This document shows, in pieces, positions 33,794 to 42,990 of a DNA stretch of 64,000 nt. The stretch's first letter is position 1, and every line of letters starts with the position of its first letter. The DNA comes from Bacillota bacterium (GTDB taxonomy: Bacteria; Bacillota; Clostridia; Acetivibrionales; DSM-1351). Under the pieces are notes generated by a model. The model was not told the DNA's origin and ran no database searches. It saw only the letters and a program-made list of their open reading frames with translations. Both the position numbers and the translations under genes were made by a program. Location of the stretch: assembly GCA_023409265.1 (NCBI GenBank), contig JAEYHZ010000044.1:62001-126000 (forward strand). The letters run 5' to 3'.

Positions 33794-36638
33794 AATTCAT
33801 TGTCTTAAACTGATATGTAACTGTGCTGCCCTTTACCTTTACTGAAACATATTTGGCAAAACCTTTGTTTTTATCATTGAACCCACTTGCATCGAAACCT
33901 GCAGTAGTTATGTATTTTACTCCCTTGTCCATATAACTTGTATTAGTGCTGCCCTTGTAAAATACCCAAACATTTTTTGCAGGATTCTGCTTCTTATAAT
34001 CCGCCAGCATATTCTTAAATACAGTTCCTTCCTGTGAATCACTGAAATTGCCAGGACTTTGAGCAAGGAATACAAACAGGTTATTGCCGGTGAAAGAACT
34101 CAGCTGCTTCTTGAACCAGAACCATTCATTATAATCGGTTGCTCTTAATCCTCCTTTTACGGTATTGAGCTGTATAAGCCTGCTGCCATTCTTGTCCAGT
34201 GCCTTATAGCTGGCTGTTGTGGACAGCAGAGGCACTTTTACCAGAGGTGACAGATTATCGTATGCACCCACAACTACCGAAGCCTGCTGCGACGAATTTA
34301 TCTTTGCAGACAGAGATTTTAACAATGAGAGCTGTGTTTTATTCTTATCTGCCGTATAAGCTGCTGACTGGCCGTACACTGAGAAGCTTAGGGAATCATT
34401 GCCTGCTACTGTACGGTCTTTATAGGTTTCATCCTTGGGAACCGTATTAACAGCCGATTTTGAAGCAGGAACCTCAGGGTAACCGGAGTATATCATTGTA
34501 AGGTTATCAAAGTATATTGTGCCTGAAACCTTCTTTTTTGTTGGCTGTACAGCATATATTTTAGTAACCTTGGCAGGACCGCCTATATCGTCAACCGGTA
34601 TCTCCAGGTATTTCCAACCAGTCCAGTTTACGTCCTTTGTGAAATATTTATAATGTGGATTTCCTTTTTTATCATATACAATGGCGCCTATCCATAAAGG
34701 CTTATTCGTTGAGCTGTAAACCCATAAGCCAAGCTTTGTTGTGGTGCTGTCCAGAGCCTGGTTTTCTTTAGGAATGTTTATATAAGCTGCTCTGTTTTCC
34801 TTAAGCTCCTTTGTAAAGTCATAAGTCAGCTTACCTGAGTAAGGAGCGGACTTATACACATTGGTGGCCGGAGCATACTTTGCAGTGACTGTCTTTGCTG
34901 ACAAGTCCAGAGCCATGCTTGAAGCACTGAAATCCTCGATAACCTTTTTTACACCCGGCTGACTTATGGAAACAGGGCAGAATACGGAGGCTCCTGCAAA
35001 AGTAGCAGAAACATAACCGGTACCCTTTGCCCCAGCAGTAAATACTCCGGTATTGACCGTTCCGGCGTTGCCAAGTACTCCCCACTTGATATTGGCCGGA
35101 TGAATGCTGGCACTAAAGCCGTTTTTATCCCAACCCCTTACAAAAAAGATCGTTGACTTTCCGGGACTTGTATTAAGTGAATCAAGGTTTAGATCCAGCT
35201 TTACAGGAGCACTTAATACCGTAAGAGGACAGGTACCCACTACGGTATCCCCTATTTTTGCTGTTATTACCGCCTGCCCTGCAGTTGTCGGAGTGAAGAC
35301 ATTATCCTTGAAGGAGCCTTTTACACCTGTTACCGACCATGTAACGTCCTTATCATTAATAGCAGCAGGATTCAGATATTTGTCGACACCCTTTACTGTA
35401 AATGCACGTGCAGTGTTAACGAATGCATAATCCTCATAAGCGCTTACCAGAAGGGAATCTACAGGTCCGGGCGGTGCGATTGAGAACACTCCAAGCGAAG
35501 CTGAAACACCTCTCTCAAATCCGTCAGAGGGAGTATTTACAGTTGTCAAACCGGTTGATCCTTCGGTACGAGCAACCATAGTTGTTGAACCGCCGCCGTC
35601 ATAATTAATGGCATTGTAGCATCCCAATTCCTTCATGTAGTCTGCCAGTTCTGCCTGAGTCATTCCTATGCTGGTACCTGTTCGTCTTCCATCTACAGCA
35701 GCAATTATAAGGGTTTTTCCGTCGGCGGTTGTACCAACGGCAGTCCTTGGCTGTCTTGAAGATGGGGCAGCTGTGTCAGTGAGAGGTGTAAACTTGCCAT
35801 CCTTTAGAAGTTGAGTAGCACCGGTCAACACCATCTTCATATTGCTGGTGTCAGTAGCATTCATTGTTATATCAAAGTCAACAGGATCACCAACTTTGAA
35901 GTTATCAGTAAGATACTTTTCATGCCCCATGGCAGCCAGAACTACATAGCCGTTCTGAGGAATTGGTATTCCAGGCTGGTTTTGACTGAACTTGGTTACA
36001 ACACCGTCTTCCACTACCATCTCCAACCATGATGGGTATGTTTTGGATACCCCCGGAGTTGTCTTCCCCCATTTGGAATCAACTACATACATATTGTAGT
36101 TATAATACCCGGTATAGCGGTTATAAGCTGCAATTTTCTTTCTTTCACCACTGGGAGTGATCAGTTGTACCTCTGTGTTCCAGTAGGAAAAGAGAGCATT
36201 ATTCATTGAATCCAGAGAAAAGGTTGCCACATCAGTATTGTTTCTTGTTGCTGCAAGTGAAAATTCTCCGTTTGCCATAACCGGGCCATAGGGTGCTCCG
36301 GTGTCTGTATCAAACAGGCTTCCGTTAACAGCAGCAATGGCACCGTTGCTTTTAGCAAGATTTTTTACAGTAGAGATGCTTGTAATTGAATTCTTATTTA
36401 TTATGCTGTCTACTTTTACGTTTTCATTTGATAGGTCTACCCGAAGTACGTTGGTCTGAATCCATCCACTTGTAGTAAAGCGGTTATATTTCTCCAACAC
36501 TACCCCTGAGGTTATACTTTGCTTTTCGACTGTCTGGTCAATAACCAGCGGAACAGCAAAAACGTTTGTACTTAGTGATACAACTAATAATGCCAGCACT
36601 GAAAAAAGTGCCAGACTTTTTCTTATGTATTTTTTCAT
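33792..36638 (-). CDS. Secreted phosphodiester glycosidase-like (NAGPA/DUF2233) protein with C-terminal modules
   Basis: A signal peptide (MKKYIRKSLALFSVLALLVVSLSTNVFA) precedes a DUF2233/NAGPA-type domain to about residue 390. Key phrases are AAVNGSLFDTDTGAPYGPVMANG, PRTAVGTTADGKTLIIAAVDGRRTGTSIGMTQAELADYM and CYNAINYDGGGSTTMV. Two Ig-like (bacterial Ig, Big) modules follow, then a carbohydrate-binding-like region (FDNLTMIYSGYPEVPA) and a C-terminal domain that resembles a calcineurin-like phosphoesterase remnant (SSQQASVVVGAYDNLSPL). Phosphodiester glycosidases act on wall glycopolymers outside the cell. The start is ATG 36638 behind GGGGGTAATA. Confidence 0.85.
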   Translation of the reverse strand: MKKYIRKSLALFSVLALLVVSLSTNVFAVPLVIDQTVEKQSITSGVVLEKYNRFTTSGWIQTNVLRVDLSNENVKVDSIINKNSITSISTVKNLAKSNGAIAAVNGSLFDTDTGAPYGPVMANGEFSLAATRNNTDVATFSLDSMNNALFSYWNTEVQLITPSGERKKIAAYNRYTGYYNYNMYVVDSKWGKTTPGVSKTYPSWLEMVVEDGVVTKFSQNQPGIPIPQNGYVVLAAMGHEKYLTDNFKVGDPVDFDITMNATDTSNMKMVLTGATQLLKDGKFTPLTDTAAPSSRQPRTAVGTTADGKTLIIAAVDGRRTGTSIGMTQAELADYMKELGCYNAINYDGGGSTTMVARTEGSTGLTTVNTPSDGFERGVSASLGVFSIAPPGPVDSLLVSAYEDYAFVNTARAFTVKGVDKYLNPAAINDKDVTWSVTGVKGSFKDNVFTPTTAGQAVITAKIGDTVVGTCPLTVLSAPVKLDLNLDSLNTSPGKSTIFFVRGWDKNGFSASIHPANIKWGVLGNAGTVNTGVFTAGAKGTGYVSATFAGASVFCPVSISQPGVKKVIEDFSASSMALDLSAKTVTAKYAPATNVYKSAPYSGKLTYDFTKELKENRAAYINIPKENQALDSTTTKLGLWVYSSTNKPLWIGAIVYDKKGNPHYKYFTKDVNWTGWKYLEIPVDDIGGPAKVTKIYAVQPTKKKVSGTIYFDNLTMIYSGYPEVPASKSAVNTVPKDETYKDRTVAGNDSLSFSVYGQSAAYTADKNKTQLSLLKSLSAKINSSQQASVVVGAYDNLSPLVKVPLLSTTASYKALDKNGSRLIQLNTVKGGLRATDYNEWFWFKKQLSSFTGNNLFVFLAQSPGNFSDSQEGTVFKNMLADYKKQNPAKNVWVFYKGSTNTSYMDKGVKYITTAGFDASGFNDKNKGFAKYVSVKVKGSTVTYQFKTMN

Positions 36639-36697
36639 TATTACCCCCAACAATTTTTTAACAAAAGTATTACTATCAAAATAGTTAATATTTGGTA

Positions 36698-37417
36698 TTA
36701 TTCGTGCCAGCCGTCAATTTCTGCACGCTTTATTGCGCCAAAAAGATTGCTTTTTATATCCTTGTTTTCCTTTTGGAGCTCGAGAATCAAGTCTTTGACG
36801 TACTGACGCTTGGTTTTTCCGTCTACATGGCAGGGACTTTTGACTATAGGAAACTGTCCTGATTTGGCGAGAGCTTTTATTTGCTTTTCTTCAGTATAGA
36901 TAAGTGGTCGGATAAGATGCAGATCTTTTCTGTCCAGATATGTAACAGGAGAAAAAGTATGTAAGTTGCCTTCAAAAAATGTACTGAGTAAAAGGGTCTC
37001 GATAGCATCATCCATGTGATGGCCCAGGGCTACCTTATTGCAACCCAGCTTTTTTGCGACATTGTGAAGAGCACCTCTTCGGAGATTGGCACACATTGAG
37101 CAGGGGTTTTTCTCCTGCCTGATCTCAAATATGATTTTCCCAATCTGGGTCTCTTCAATGGTATAATTAACGCCTATCCGGCGGCAAAACTCGGCAACCG
37201 GTGTGAAATCAGCATTTCCTATTCCCATAGTGAGGCTGATTGCTTCCAGTTCAAATCTTTTAGGATAAAATCTTTGCAACTGTTTCATTGTAGCAAGTAG
37301 TGTCATGCTATCTTTACCGCCGCTTACACCTATAGCAATTCTGTCACCGCTGTCAATCATTTCATAGTCCTGAATAGCTCTTCTAACCTGCCCTAGAATA
37401 CGCTGTATAAGCACCAC
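36698..37417 (-). CDS. TtcA-like tRNA 2-thiolation ATPase (PP-loop)
   Basis: A 239-residue PP-loop enzyme: SGGKDSMTLL near residues 31-40, the pair of cysteines in NPCSMCANLRRGAL near 105, GHHMDDAIETLLLSTFFEG and a third cysteine in SPCHVDG. This layout is that of TtcA, which activates cytidine 32 of certain tRNAs and places sulfur with a 4Fe-4S cluster. The start is unsettled: AAAGGAG directly abuts the GTG at 37414/37417, so the true start may be a few codons later. It stands alone between a secreted protein gene and a MITE-like element. Confidence 0.85.
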   Translation of the reverse strand: MVLIQRILGQVRRAIQDYEMIDSGDRIAIGVSGGKDSMTLLATMKQLQRFYPKRFELEAISLTMGIGNADFTPVAEFCRRIGVNYTIEETQIGKIIFEIRQEKNPCSMCANLRRGALHNVAKKLGCNKVALGHHMDDAIETLLLSTFFEGNLHTFSPVTYLDRKDLHLIRPLIYTEEKQIKALAKSGQFPIVKSPCHVDGKTKRQYVKDLILELQKENKDIKSNLFGAIKRAEIDGWHE

Positions 37418-37500
37418 TCCTTTGCAACCTGAATTACAGTGTTTTGTTTAATAAAGTCTCGCGCTGCAGCTAAATGTTGGACTTTCAAAACAGGCATTAA

Positions 37501-37658
37501 GGAACAGTTAAATAATAACTTCCCATTTTTGCAGTGGCTAATTTCCTAAATTACATTGTTGTCGTCAATAGCAATACGACCAGTATTGCTATTTCCTCCG
37601 CCTTGTACTTTCGAAAATGTTCTCATTGCAAAATCGGGTTTTATTATTTAGCTATTCC
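37501..37658. mobile_element. MITE-like element, family B, copy 3
   Basis: The left end GGAACAGTTAAATAATAA and the complement of the right end, GGAATAGCTAAATAATAA, differ at two positions of 18. TAA lies outside on both sides (37498-37500 and 37659-37661), as a 3-bp target duplication would. It has no coding capacity. The rest of the 37418-37920 gap holds nothing recognisable except an AAACAGG block near 37850 that recalls the family A right end. Confidence 0.75.
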
Positions 37659-37920
37659 TAAACAAATATTAATCTTTTAATAATTGTCTAATTATTCCTT
37701 AATTATAAAAAAACTCGTATGACGGTTCAAGTCTTATTACATTTCAATTGTATTACATATGAAAATTGTGCTAAAATATATTTAATTTAGGCGAAAAAAA
37801 TGCTTAAATCTAAAGTAGAAGCAAGATTTTTATTATTCTGTGTGGCATACTAAACAGGCGAAAACCCGAGAATACTAAAGATACAGAATGATAAATTCAA
37901 ATATATATACAATCTTACTA

Positions 37921-37949
37921 TTGATTATCTATGATGGCTATAGTACAAT
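37921..37949 (+). promoter_or_regulatory. Promoter of the tRNA-Pro gene
   Basis: TTGATT, a 17-bp spacer and TACAAT, about 36 bp upstream of the tRNA. Confidence 0.55.
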
Positions 37950-37984
37950 ACTTTTGCGCTTGAGAAAGTCAAGCGTTAATATAT

Positions 37985-38060
37985 CGGGGTGTAGCGCAAT
38001 TGGCAGCGCGCTTGGTTTGGGACCAAGATGCTGGAGGTTCAAGTCCTCTCACTCCGACCA
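37985..38060 (+). tRNA. tRNA-Pro (anticodon TGG)
   Basis: A 76-nt cloverleaf. Acceptor stem CGGGGTG pairs with CACTCCG; anticodon arm CTTGG-TTTGGGA-CCAAG gives anticodon TGG; the T arm is GAGG-TTCAAGT-CCTC. The discriminator is A and CCA is encoded. A terminator follows directly. Confidence 0.95.
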
Positions 38061-38061
38061 A

Positions 38062-38097
38062 AAAAACCTTCGACAGGAGTCTGTCGAGGGTTTTTTT
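38062..38097 (+). terminator. Terminator of tRNA-Pro
   Basis: CCTTCGACAG and CTGTCGAGGG form a stem followed by T7. Confidence 0.85.
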
Positions 38098-38187
38098 AGC
38101 GAAAAAAATCAGGACTTGAACCTGGGAAGGCACGAGGCGTGAAGAAAACTTTAGCAGGGAAGAGGCTACACTATATTTGACATTGGT

Positions 38188-40368
38188 TTATTTATAAAAT
38201 TTTAGTGCTTTCTGCAATGAATATGCTGCCTCAGCAAAGGTTATTGTTTCTTTATAATTGAATTTATTACCGGGCTTCACTGGCAATATATCTAAAGATT
38301 TGCATTTCAAAATATATGCGTTAATATCAGAATTAGAGGAAAGCTTGTTATTCTTAGCTATTTCTTTATATCCAAGCATATCAAGTAGCATGATAATATA
38401 CTCTCCCTTTGTTATTTTTTGAGTTCCATTAAATTTCTTGCCTGTTGCCTTTATAATGCCATTTTGAACTGTAGTTTCAATATACTTATAGTATTCATTC
38501 TCTTTATTAACATCTGAAAAGCTATCTTTTTTCAGAGACTCTACGTCTAAGTATTGTATGCCCATAATGCGCATTACCTGTGAAAACATTTTTACGGCAT
38601 CTTGTCTTGATAGGCTTTCATCACATTTTGATATACTATTAATTATAACTCCTTGTGCTTGGAGCATATCAATATTATCTGCAGCCCAGTGATTCTCATC
38701 GACATAGGGAACTTGTACTGATGTACCATAATAATCAATTATTTTTCCAGTACCTGCATCTATAAATGTATTCATAGCACCATCATTTGGTTTAAATACT
38801 ATTACAGCCTCCTCGGGAGTGTCTAAGGCTTCAGTTCTGTTTATATTCGGAGTGTAATATTCAAGTGATAATTGTACATAATTTAATAATGCTTCTTTAG
38901 CAGCTTGTGTACTAATTATATTATCTGCCTTAGGGAATTCTATATCATTCCATCTCATACTTACAGAACTTGGTTTCCCTGTCTCTTTGTCAATACAAGC
39001 GCTTATTGAGTTGTCAGTAGGAATTCCATTTTCGTATCGTACATATTGAAAGATATGATTTTTTTGCTGCTTTACTGCTGCATTTGAAGCAGATGGTTGT
39101 TGATTATTATCACTAAAAACACCAAACTGTTTTGCAAATAGTTTTTTAATAATTCCATCACTTATCTTCTTGGCATCATTGTAGTTTACTTTTTCCAAAG
39201 CTTCTTTTCCATTTGATTTATTACTATCAAAATTCTGATAGGTGAAGTCCAATCCTGTTATATTTCCGGTACTTAGATTTAAGGACATATATAAACTATA
39301 ATTTTTATTGTCAGTCATTAAGGAATAACCACTGAAAAATTCCTTATCCATCGGAGACCTGGTTAAATTAGGATTACCATTGAATTTGAAGTCACATAAA
39401 CTTTCAACATATACTTTTGCATTTTTAATGATTTCAATTGCTTTATTTTCGTTTATTTCTTTCTTTTCAACCTTTGCGTCCGGATTTATTGGAGCATATT
39501 TATTTGTAAGTGATGATACATTTCCATAATAAGTAATATAGTCTGCATCTACAGAATCCAAAGTTTTTGCATTTAACCACCCCGCCATTGTGGGAATGTA
39601 GTCAATCCTTGCTTTGGGGATGTAATTATCACCATAAGTTATCCTATACTGTAGTTGCATGCCCAATAAGCTTATATACTTGTCTCTTAGTTGATTCTGG
39701 TCTTTGACACCCTCTGTTGAGGGGTATTTGGTTTCTTTTACGTATCCATATGGTGATGAAAAGTTTGTAACTTTCCCATTTGTCGCATCAATTGAAACAG
39801 TATAATTGATATTGCTTGTTCTTATACCGTTAACCTTTAATGCATATGTAAATTGGTATTTTGGCAATACAGTAATTCCACCGGATATTGGATATGAATT
39901 GCTACCTAAATATTCCAGGCTTCCTGTGCCGGGTTTTATATAATCAGCTAAGAATTTATCCGCAGCCTCTTTTGCCTTTTTCTTACTAACATTAATTATG
40001 TTTTTTTTACTGTTTGTCCGTTGATAAAAATAATAGTTTAATAATTCGCCGGTGTTTCCAGATATACTAACACCCCACTCCGTAGGATAATCCGGTGAAT
40101 AAAAATCCATTTTCCAAACGGGCTGATTAAATTCTCTGCTATTTTCTAAACGAATCTCAGACATTTTAAGTCCTTCAGCAAATTTGAATCCTTTAATAAT
40201 TTCAATAGCCTTATTCTTACTGGTGATTGGTTTTATTTGGTCAATCTCTTCATAAACAGAAGCCGATGAAGATGTTGATTCGGCCGTTTCAGCTATTGCA
40301 GCCTGTGATAATAATAAACTACAGGCTATTGATAACGATATCAGCACCTTTTTATTTTTTCTTAGCAT
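38188..40368 (-). CDS. Secreted YcdB/PepSY-type protein with C-terminal SLH domains
   Basis: A signal peptide (MLRKNKKVLISLSIACSLLLSQAAIA) is followed by a long region of repeated PepSY/YcdB-YcdC-like units (WKMDFYSPDYPTEWGVSISGNTGELLNYYF; NKEFFSGYSLMTDNKNYSLYMSLNLSTGNITGLDF-like stretches). S-layer homology units from about residue 550 to the end (HWAADNIDMLQAQGVI, SRQDAVKMFSQVM, TKGEYIIMLLDMLGY) should hold it to the wall. The function is unknown; inhibitory or propeptide-like domains are usual for PepSY. ATG 40368 is taken as start, with GGAG 6 nt upstream. It lies between tRNA-Pro and a sequence resembling a tRNA 3' end. Confidence 0.85.
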   Translation of the reverse strand: MLRKNKKVLISLSIACSLLLSQAAIAETAESTSSSASVYEEIDQIKPITSKNKAIEIIKGFKFAEGLKMSEIRLENSREFNQPVWKMDFYSPDYPTEWGVSISGNTGELLNYYFYQRTNSKKNIINVSKKKAKEAADKFLADYIKPGTGSLEYLGSNSYPISGGITVLPKYQFTYALKVNGIRTSNINYTVSIDATNGKVTNFSSPYGYVKETKYPSTEGVKDQNQLRDKYISLLGMQLQYRITYGDNYIPKARIDYIPTMAGWLNAKTLDSVDADYITYYGNVSSLTNKYAPINPDAKVEKKEINENKAIEIIKNAKVYVESLCDFKFNGNPNLTRSPMDKEFFSGYSLMTDNKNYSLYMSLNLSTGNITGLDFTYQNFDSNKSNGKEALEKVNYNDAKKISDGIIKKLFAKQFGVFSDNNQQPSASNAAVKQQKNHIFQYVRYENGIPTDNSISACIDKETGKPSSVSMRWNDIEFPKADNIISTQAAKEALLNYVQLSLEYYTPNINRTEALDTPEEAVIVFKPNDGAMNTFIDAGTGKIIDYYGTSVQVPYVDENHWAADNIDMLQAQGVIINSISKCDESLSRQDAVKMFSQVMRIMGIQYLDVESLKKDSFSDVNKENEYYKYIETTVQNGIIKATGKKFNGTQKITKGEYIIMLLDMLGYKEIAKNNKLSSNSDINAYILKCKSLDILPVKPGNKFNYKETITFAEAAYSLQKALKFYK

Positions 40369-40487
40369 ATTATTCTCCAAGTAGTTTAATTTTGCTATAT
40401 TATACCACTTTTAATATATACGTGATATATTTTCATTATCTCTTCTTGAACCTCCTCTTTTTGTTTGTGAGCGAAGAACCCGCGATT

Positions 40488-40540
40488 CACTCCAACCAGT
40501 AAAATTCTCGACAGGAATTAATCTATCCGTGGATTTTTTG
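40488..40540 (+). other. Degenerate tRNA 3'-end-like sequence
   Basis: ATTCACTCCAACCAGTAAAA then TTCTCGACAGG resembles the end of tRNA-Pro plus its terminator (CTCACTCCGACCA, A-run, CTTCGACAGG). No full tRNA is present. It could be an old duplication or an integration scar; the match is imperfect. Confidence 0.35.
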
Positions 40541-40649
40541 CTGTCAATACAGAGTAAGACAATTAAAGCTGGATTGGCATGACGCTTATCCAGCTTTTAG
40601 GAGGTATTGTATCATTGTTTAATTATAAAATGTGAGATGAAGAATGTGC

Positions 40650-41417
40650 TTATTTTGTTATTTCAATCGCTCTTTCAGTATCAATCGATGTTAGATGAAC
40701 CCATGCAGGTCGAAACCCACTTTTTAGTGCATTTCGAACAGAACTGATATTAGACCAGGCACAGCAGTAGAAAGGTACTTTTCCTCTTTTAAGTATTTCA
40801 ACAGCAAGGTGAGAAGTAAGTGCTGATGCTACACCATTCCTCCTGTATTCAGGCAGGACATCAACACCAATTTGCCACATGGAATCACAATCAGCCGAAC
40901 AACCAGCCATTCCAATTATTTTTCCATTATCATAGGCTGCTGCTACAAGTTTATCAAGGTGCTTTCTATTCTCGCATAGTGCATTGCTCCATTGACTTGA
41001 ATAAAGATGTGAAAAATCGTCAGGATGTAGAATTTTAATAGAATAGGTGCAAGGAAGCGCTGTGAGGATATCTACATCCGGTAAAAAATATTCTGCCATA
41101 AGGCAGGGTATCTTACCATATTTTTCGAATTCTTTTGTCAGCAAATGAAGGTTTGGTGTTTCAAAACAATGCTCAATGGTACAATGATTTATATATGTTA
41201 GTATAAAATCAGCTATTCTCTCATCAACAGAAGCAACTATATTTGAACCATATGAAACAAGATCACAGAAAAAGGGAAGATTTAGATAACACCTGGCATT
41301 TTCGTCAGGTTTTGATATAACAACTACATTTTGCTTTGATGTCAAATCTTCAATTTTACAATTAGAATCAATTGCTGTTTGCTCCATAGCAATTTTTAAA
41401 ATATCTTCATTAGTCAT
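40650..41417 (-). CDS. GNAT-family N-acetyltransferase
   Basis: About 255 residues. The C-terminal third is a GNAT fold: MAGCSADCDSMWQIGVDVLPEYRRNGVASALTSHLAVEIL has the acetyl-CoA loop (R-R-N-G-V-A), and CAWSNISSVRNALKSGFRPAW the final motif. The N-terminal part is a different helical region (MTNEDILKIAMEQTAIDSNC). The substrate is unknown. The start is ATG 41417 behind AAGGGG; the open frame goes much further upstream, without an SD and through the 3' end of a methyltransferase remnant. Confidence 0.85.
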   Translation of the reverse strand: MTNEDILKIAMEQTAIDSNCKIEDLTSKQNVVVISKPDENARCYLNLPFFCDLVSYGSNIVASVDERIADFILTYINHCTIEHCFETPNLHLLTKEFEKYGKIPCLMAEYFLPDVDILTALPCTYSIKILHPDDFSHLYSSQWSNALCENRKHLDKLVAAAYDNGKIIGMAGCSADCDSMWQIGVDVLPEYRRNGVASALTSHLAVEILKRGKVPFYCCAWSNISSVRNALKSGFRPAWVHLTSIDTERAIEITK

Positions 41418-41502
41418 ATTTAGCGCCCCTTTAAATATCTTAACTTCTCCAATCATACAATATATTGCGGTTACACATTCTATAACACACCATGAATAAA
41501 GC

Positions 41503-41778
41503 CTACACCTTTGTAGAAATAAACAGTCCGGTTTCTTTAGGAATGTTAATTGCCCCTTCCTTTTGTCTGATTCCTTCAAAATAATCATAAAAGCCGCATA
41601 AATCATTTTCAGAATAACTTGCAATGGTAATTGTAGATTTAAGCCAGTCTATTAAATCCTGTGTTTCGGTAATTGATAATGAATCTTCATAATCGCATCT
41701 TTGAACATCATCGAAGAATTCGCTTAATATTTCACTTCCATTTTGCAGATTAAAAGAAAAGTTTTTTGTATAAATAAT
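41503..41778 (-). pseudogene. C-terminal remnant of a SAM-dependent methyltransferase
   Basis: Reading from a TGA at 41781 the frame gives YTKNFSFNLQNGSEILSEFF, then DDVQRCDYEDSLSITETQDL, IDWLKSTITIA and so on to FISTKV and a stop at 41503. The order of FxLxNGxxxL, a Y-x-D-x-L segment and DLxxWLxS is that of the C-terminal end of class I methyltransferases acting on small molecules. The SAM-binding N-terminus is missing and no start codon with SD is present. It lies upstream of the GNAT gene on the same strand. Confidence 0.6.
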
Positions 41779-41971
41779 TCAGATCACACTTTTATACGAA
41801 TCTTCACCAACTAATATAAAATAATACCACAAAAATTGGAAATTATCATCTAGTTTGAATTTTCTTACATGTAAATTTAAACTCTACAATCAGCCATTTA
41901 TAAAGATTGATTAAGCTCTCAATATTATGATAAAATAATGCTATAAATTAAACTAAACAAGGAGGTGCGTT

Positions 41972-42244
41972 ATGCCAAATATTAGACCAATATCTGATCT
42001 GAGAAATAACTCAAATGAGATAAGTGAGTTTTGCCGTGTTGCCCGCGAGCCTGTGTTTATAACTAAAAATGGTGTTGGTGATATGGTTGTTATGAATATC
42101 GAGGTTTATGAAAAACAGCAGGCACAACTTGAGCTTTATGCAAAACTAGCTGAAGCCGAAGCTGAAATATTGTCAGGTGAAGAGGGTGTAGACTTTTTTG
42201 AATTTGCCAGAAAGCTGAGGGCTGACGTCCATGGAAAGATTTAA
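41972..42244 (+). CDS. Antitoxin, Phd/YefM family
   Basis: A 90-residue antitoxin. The N-terminal Phd/YefM fold is clear: MPNIRPISDLRNNSNEISEF, EPVFITKNGVGDMVVMNIEVYEK. A helical, acidic C-terminus would wrap the toxin. AAGGAGG stands seven nt before the ATG. The toxin gene overlaps it by 14 nt, the common layout. The complex usually represses its own promoter. Confidence 0.94.
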   Translation: MPNIRPISDLRNNSNEISEFCRVAREPVFITKNGVGDMVVMNIEVYEKQQAQLELYAKLAEAEAEILSGEEGVDFFEFARKLRADVHGKI

Positions 42245-42533
42245 AATAAAGATTTTTCCACATGCCCAGAAGGATCTTCGTGAAATAATAGATTATATCA
42301 ATACTTTGTCGCCACAAGCTGCGATTAAATATTATGATTTACTTGTTGAAAGAATAGGAAGTATTGCTGATATGCCGGAACGTTGCCCCCTGGCAAAAGA
42401 TACGCAACTCAGGCTTCGGGGATACAGGACTTTGCATGTAAAAAATTATATTGTATTCTATGTAGTCAAAGGCAATGTAGTCGAAATCCGCAGGATACTT
42501 TATGCAAGACGGCAATATGAAGATCTGTTATGA
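42231..42533 (+). CDS. Toxin, RelE/ParE family
   Basis: A 100-residue RelE/ParE-type toxin: FKIKIFPHAQKDLREIIDYINTLSPQAAIKYYDLL, then YRTLHVKNYIVFYVVKGNVVEIRRILYARRQYEDLL. The YIVFY and RRILYARRQ phrases are typical. It may cut mRNA at the ribosome (RelE) or poison gyrase (ParE); the sequence alone does not decide, though the AxxDLxEIxDYI layout is closer to ParE. Its start overlaps the antitoxin gene and depends on its translation. A remnant of the same 3' end occurs at 44438. Confidence 0.93.
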   Translation: MERFKIKIFPHAQKDLREIIDYINTLSPQAAIKYYDLLVERIGSIADMPERCPLAKDTQLRLRGYRTLHVKNYIVFYVVKGNVVEIRRILYARRQYEDLL

Positions 42534-42549
42534 TGAATGGATTTTAAAA

Positions 42550-42578
42550 TTGATAATCAACTAATCCCATGTTATAAT
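42550..42578 (+). promoter_or_regulatory. Promoter of the hflX leader
   Basis: TTGATA (42550-42555), a 17-bp spacer and TATAAT (42573-42578): near consensus. It begins 17 bp after the toxin gene and 588 bp before the hflX start. Confidence 0.8.
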
Positions 42579-42612
42579 TTAAATAAAATAAAAAGAAATT
42601 GAGGTGTTGGAA

Positions 42613-42651
42613 GTGAGGAATTTCTTTATCAGAATACGTAATTTAGTTTAA
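42613..42651 (+). CDS. Leader peptide 1 of hflX (12 residues)
   Basis: GTG start behind GAGGTG, reading MRNFFIRIRNLV and TAA. It holds R-I-R, the R/K-X-R/K motif at which macrolide-bound ribosomes are known to stall in Erm leader peptides. Immediately after and overlapping its stop codon is a small perfect hairpin (ATTTAGTTT/AAAACTAAAT), then a terminator-like hairpin. It lies 28 nt after the expected transcription start. It is too short for gene callers, but its parallel with a second leader peptide 340 nt downstream supports it. Confidence 0.65.
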   Translation: MRNFFIRIRNLV

Positions 42652-42716
42652 TTAAAACTAAATAAAAATAAGGTATGCGACCTGATTCAGCAGGTCTGTT
42701 CTAAGTACCTTGTTTT
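42643..42716 (+). terminator. Attenuator hairpins after leader peptide 1
   Basis: First hairpin ATTTAGTTT/AAAACTAAAT overlaps the leader's stop codon. The second, AAGGTA-GACCTG with CAGGTC-TACCTT (42670-42711), is followed by GTTTTATGG, a short T-run. A ribosome stalled in the leader would cover the first arm, which could change the pairing downstream. Confidence 0.55.
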
Positions 42717-42844
42717 ATGGATTCCTGGTAAAGAACATCATACTTGCTTTTAGTGTTACCGTTTCGATTTCTTCAGACTCAATGGTAATTTATACTTCAT
42801 TTATATCTTTATTGATATATTTTTCGATTTCGGTGATAACAGAC

Positions 42845-42882
42845 AGGGCTGCAGGTGAATTTTGTTCATTTGCAGCCTTTTT
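42845..42882 (+). terminator. Strong terminator inside the hflX leader
   Basis: GGCTGCA and TGCAGCC with GTGAA/TTCAT inside, then TTTTTATATTTATTT. It lies between the two leader peptides and should block readthrough into hflX under normal conditions. Confidence 0.8.
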
Positions 42883-42990
42883 ATATTTATTTCAATATTA
42901 CGATGATTAAATCCAGGAAGCCAGCTGACATTAACAATATTCCATGGGTTGAAAAGCAGCCCCAAAGCATAGTAGAAGGAGGTGTTTAAA

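Noticed and set aside
42710..42910. 66-residue ORF in the hflX leader
   Set aside because: It has no SD and runs through a strong terminator hairpin; codon use is not protein-like.
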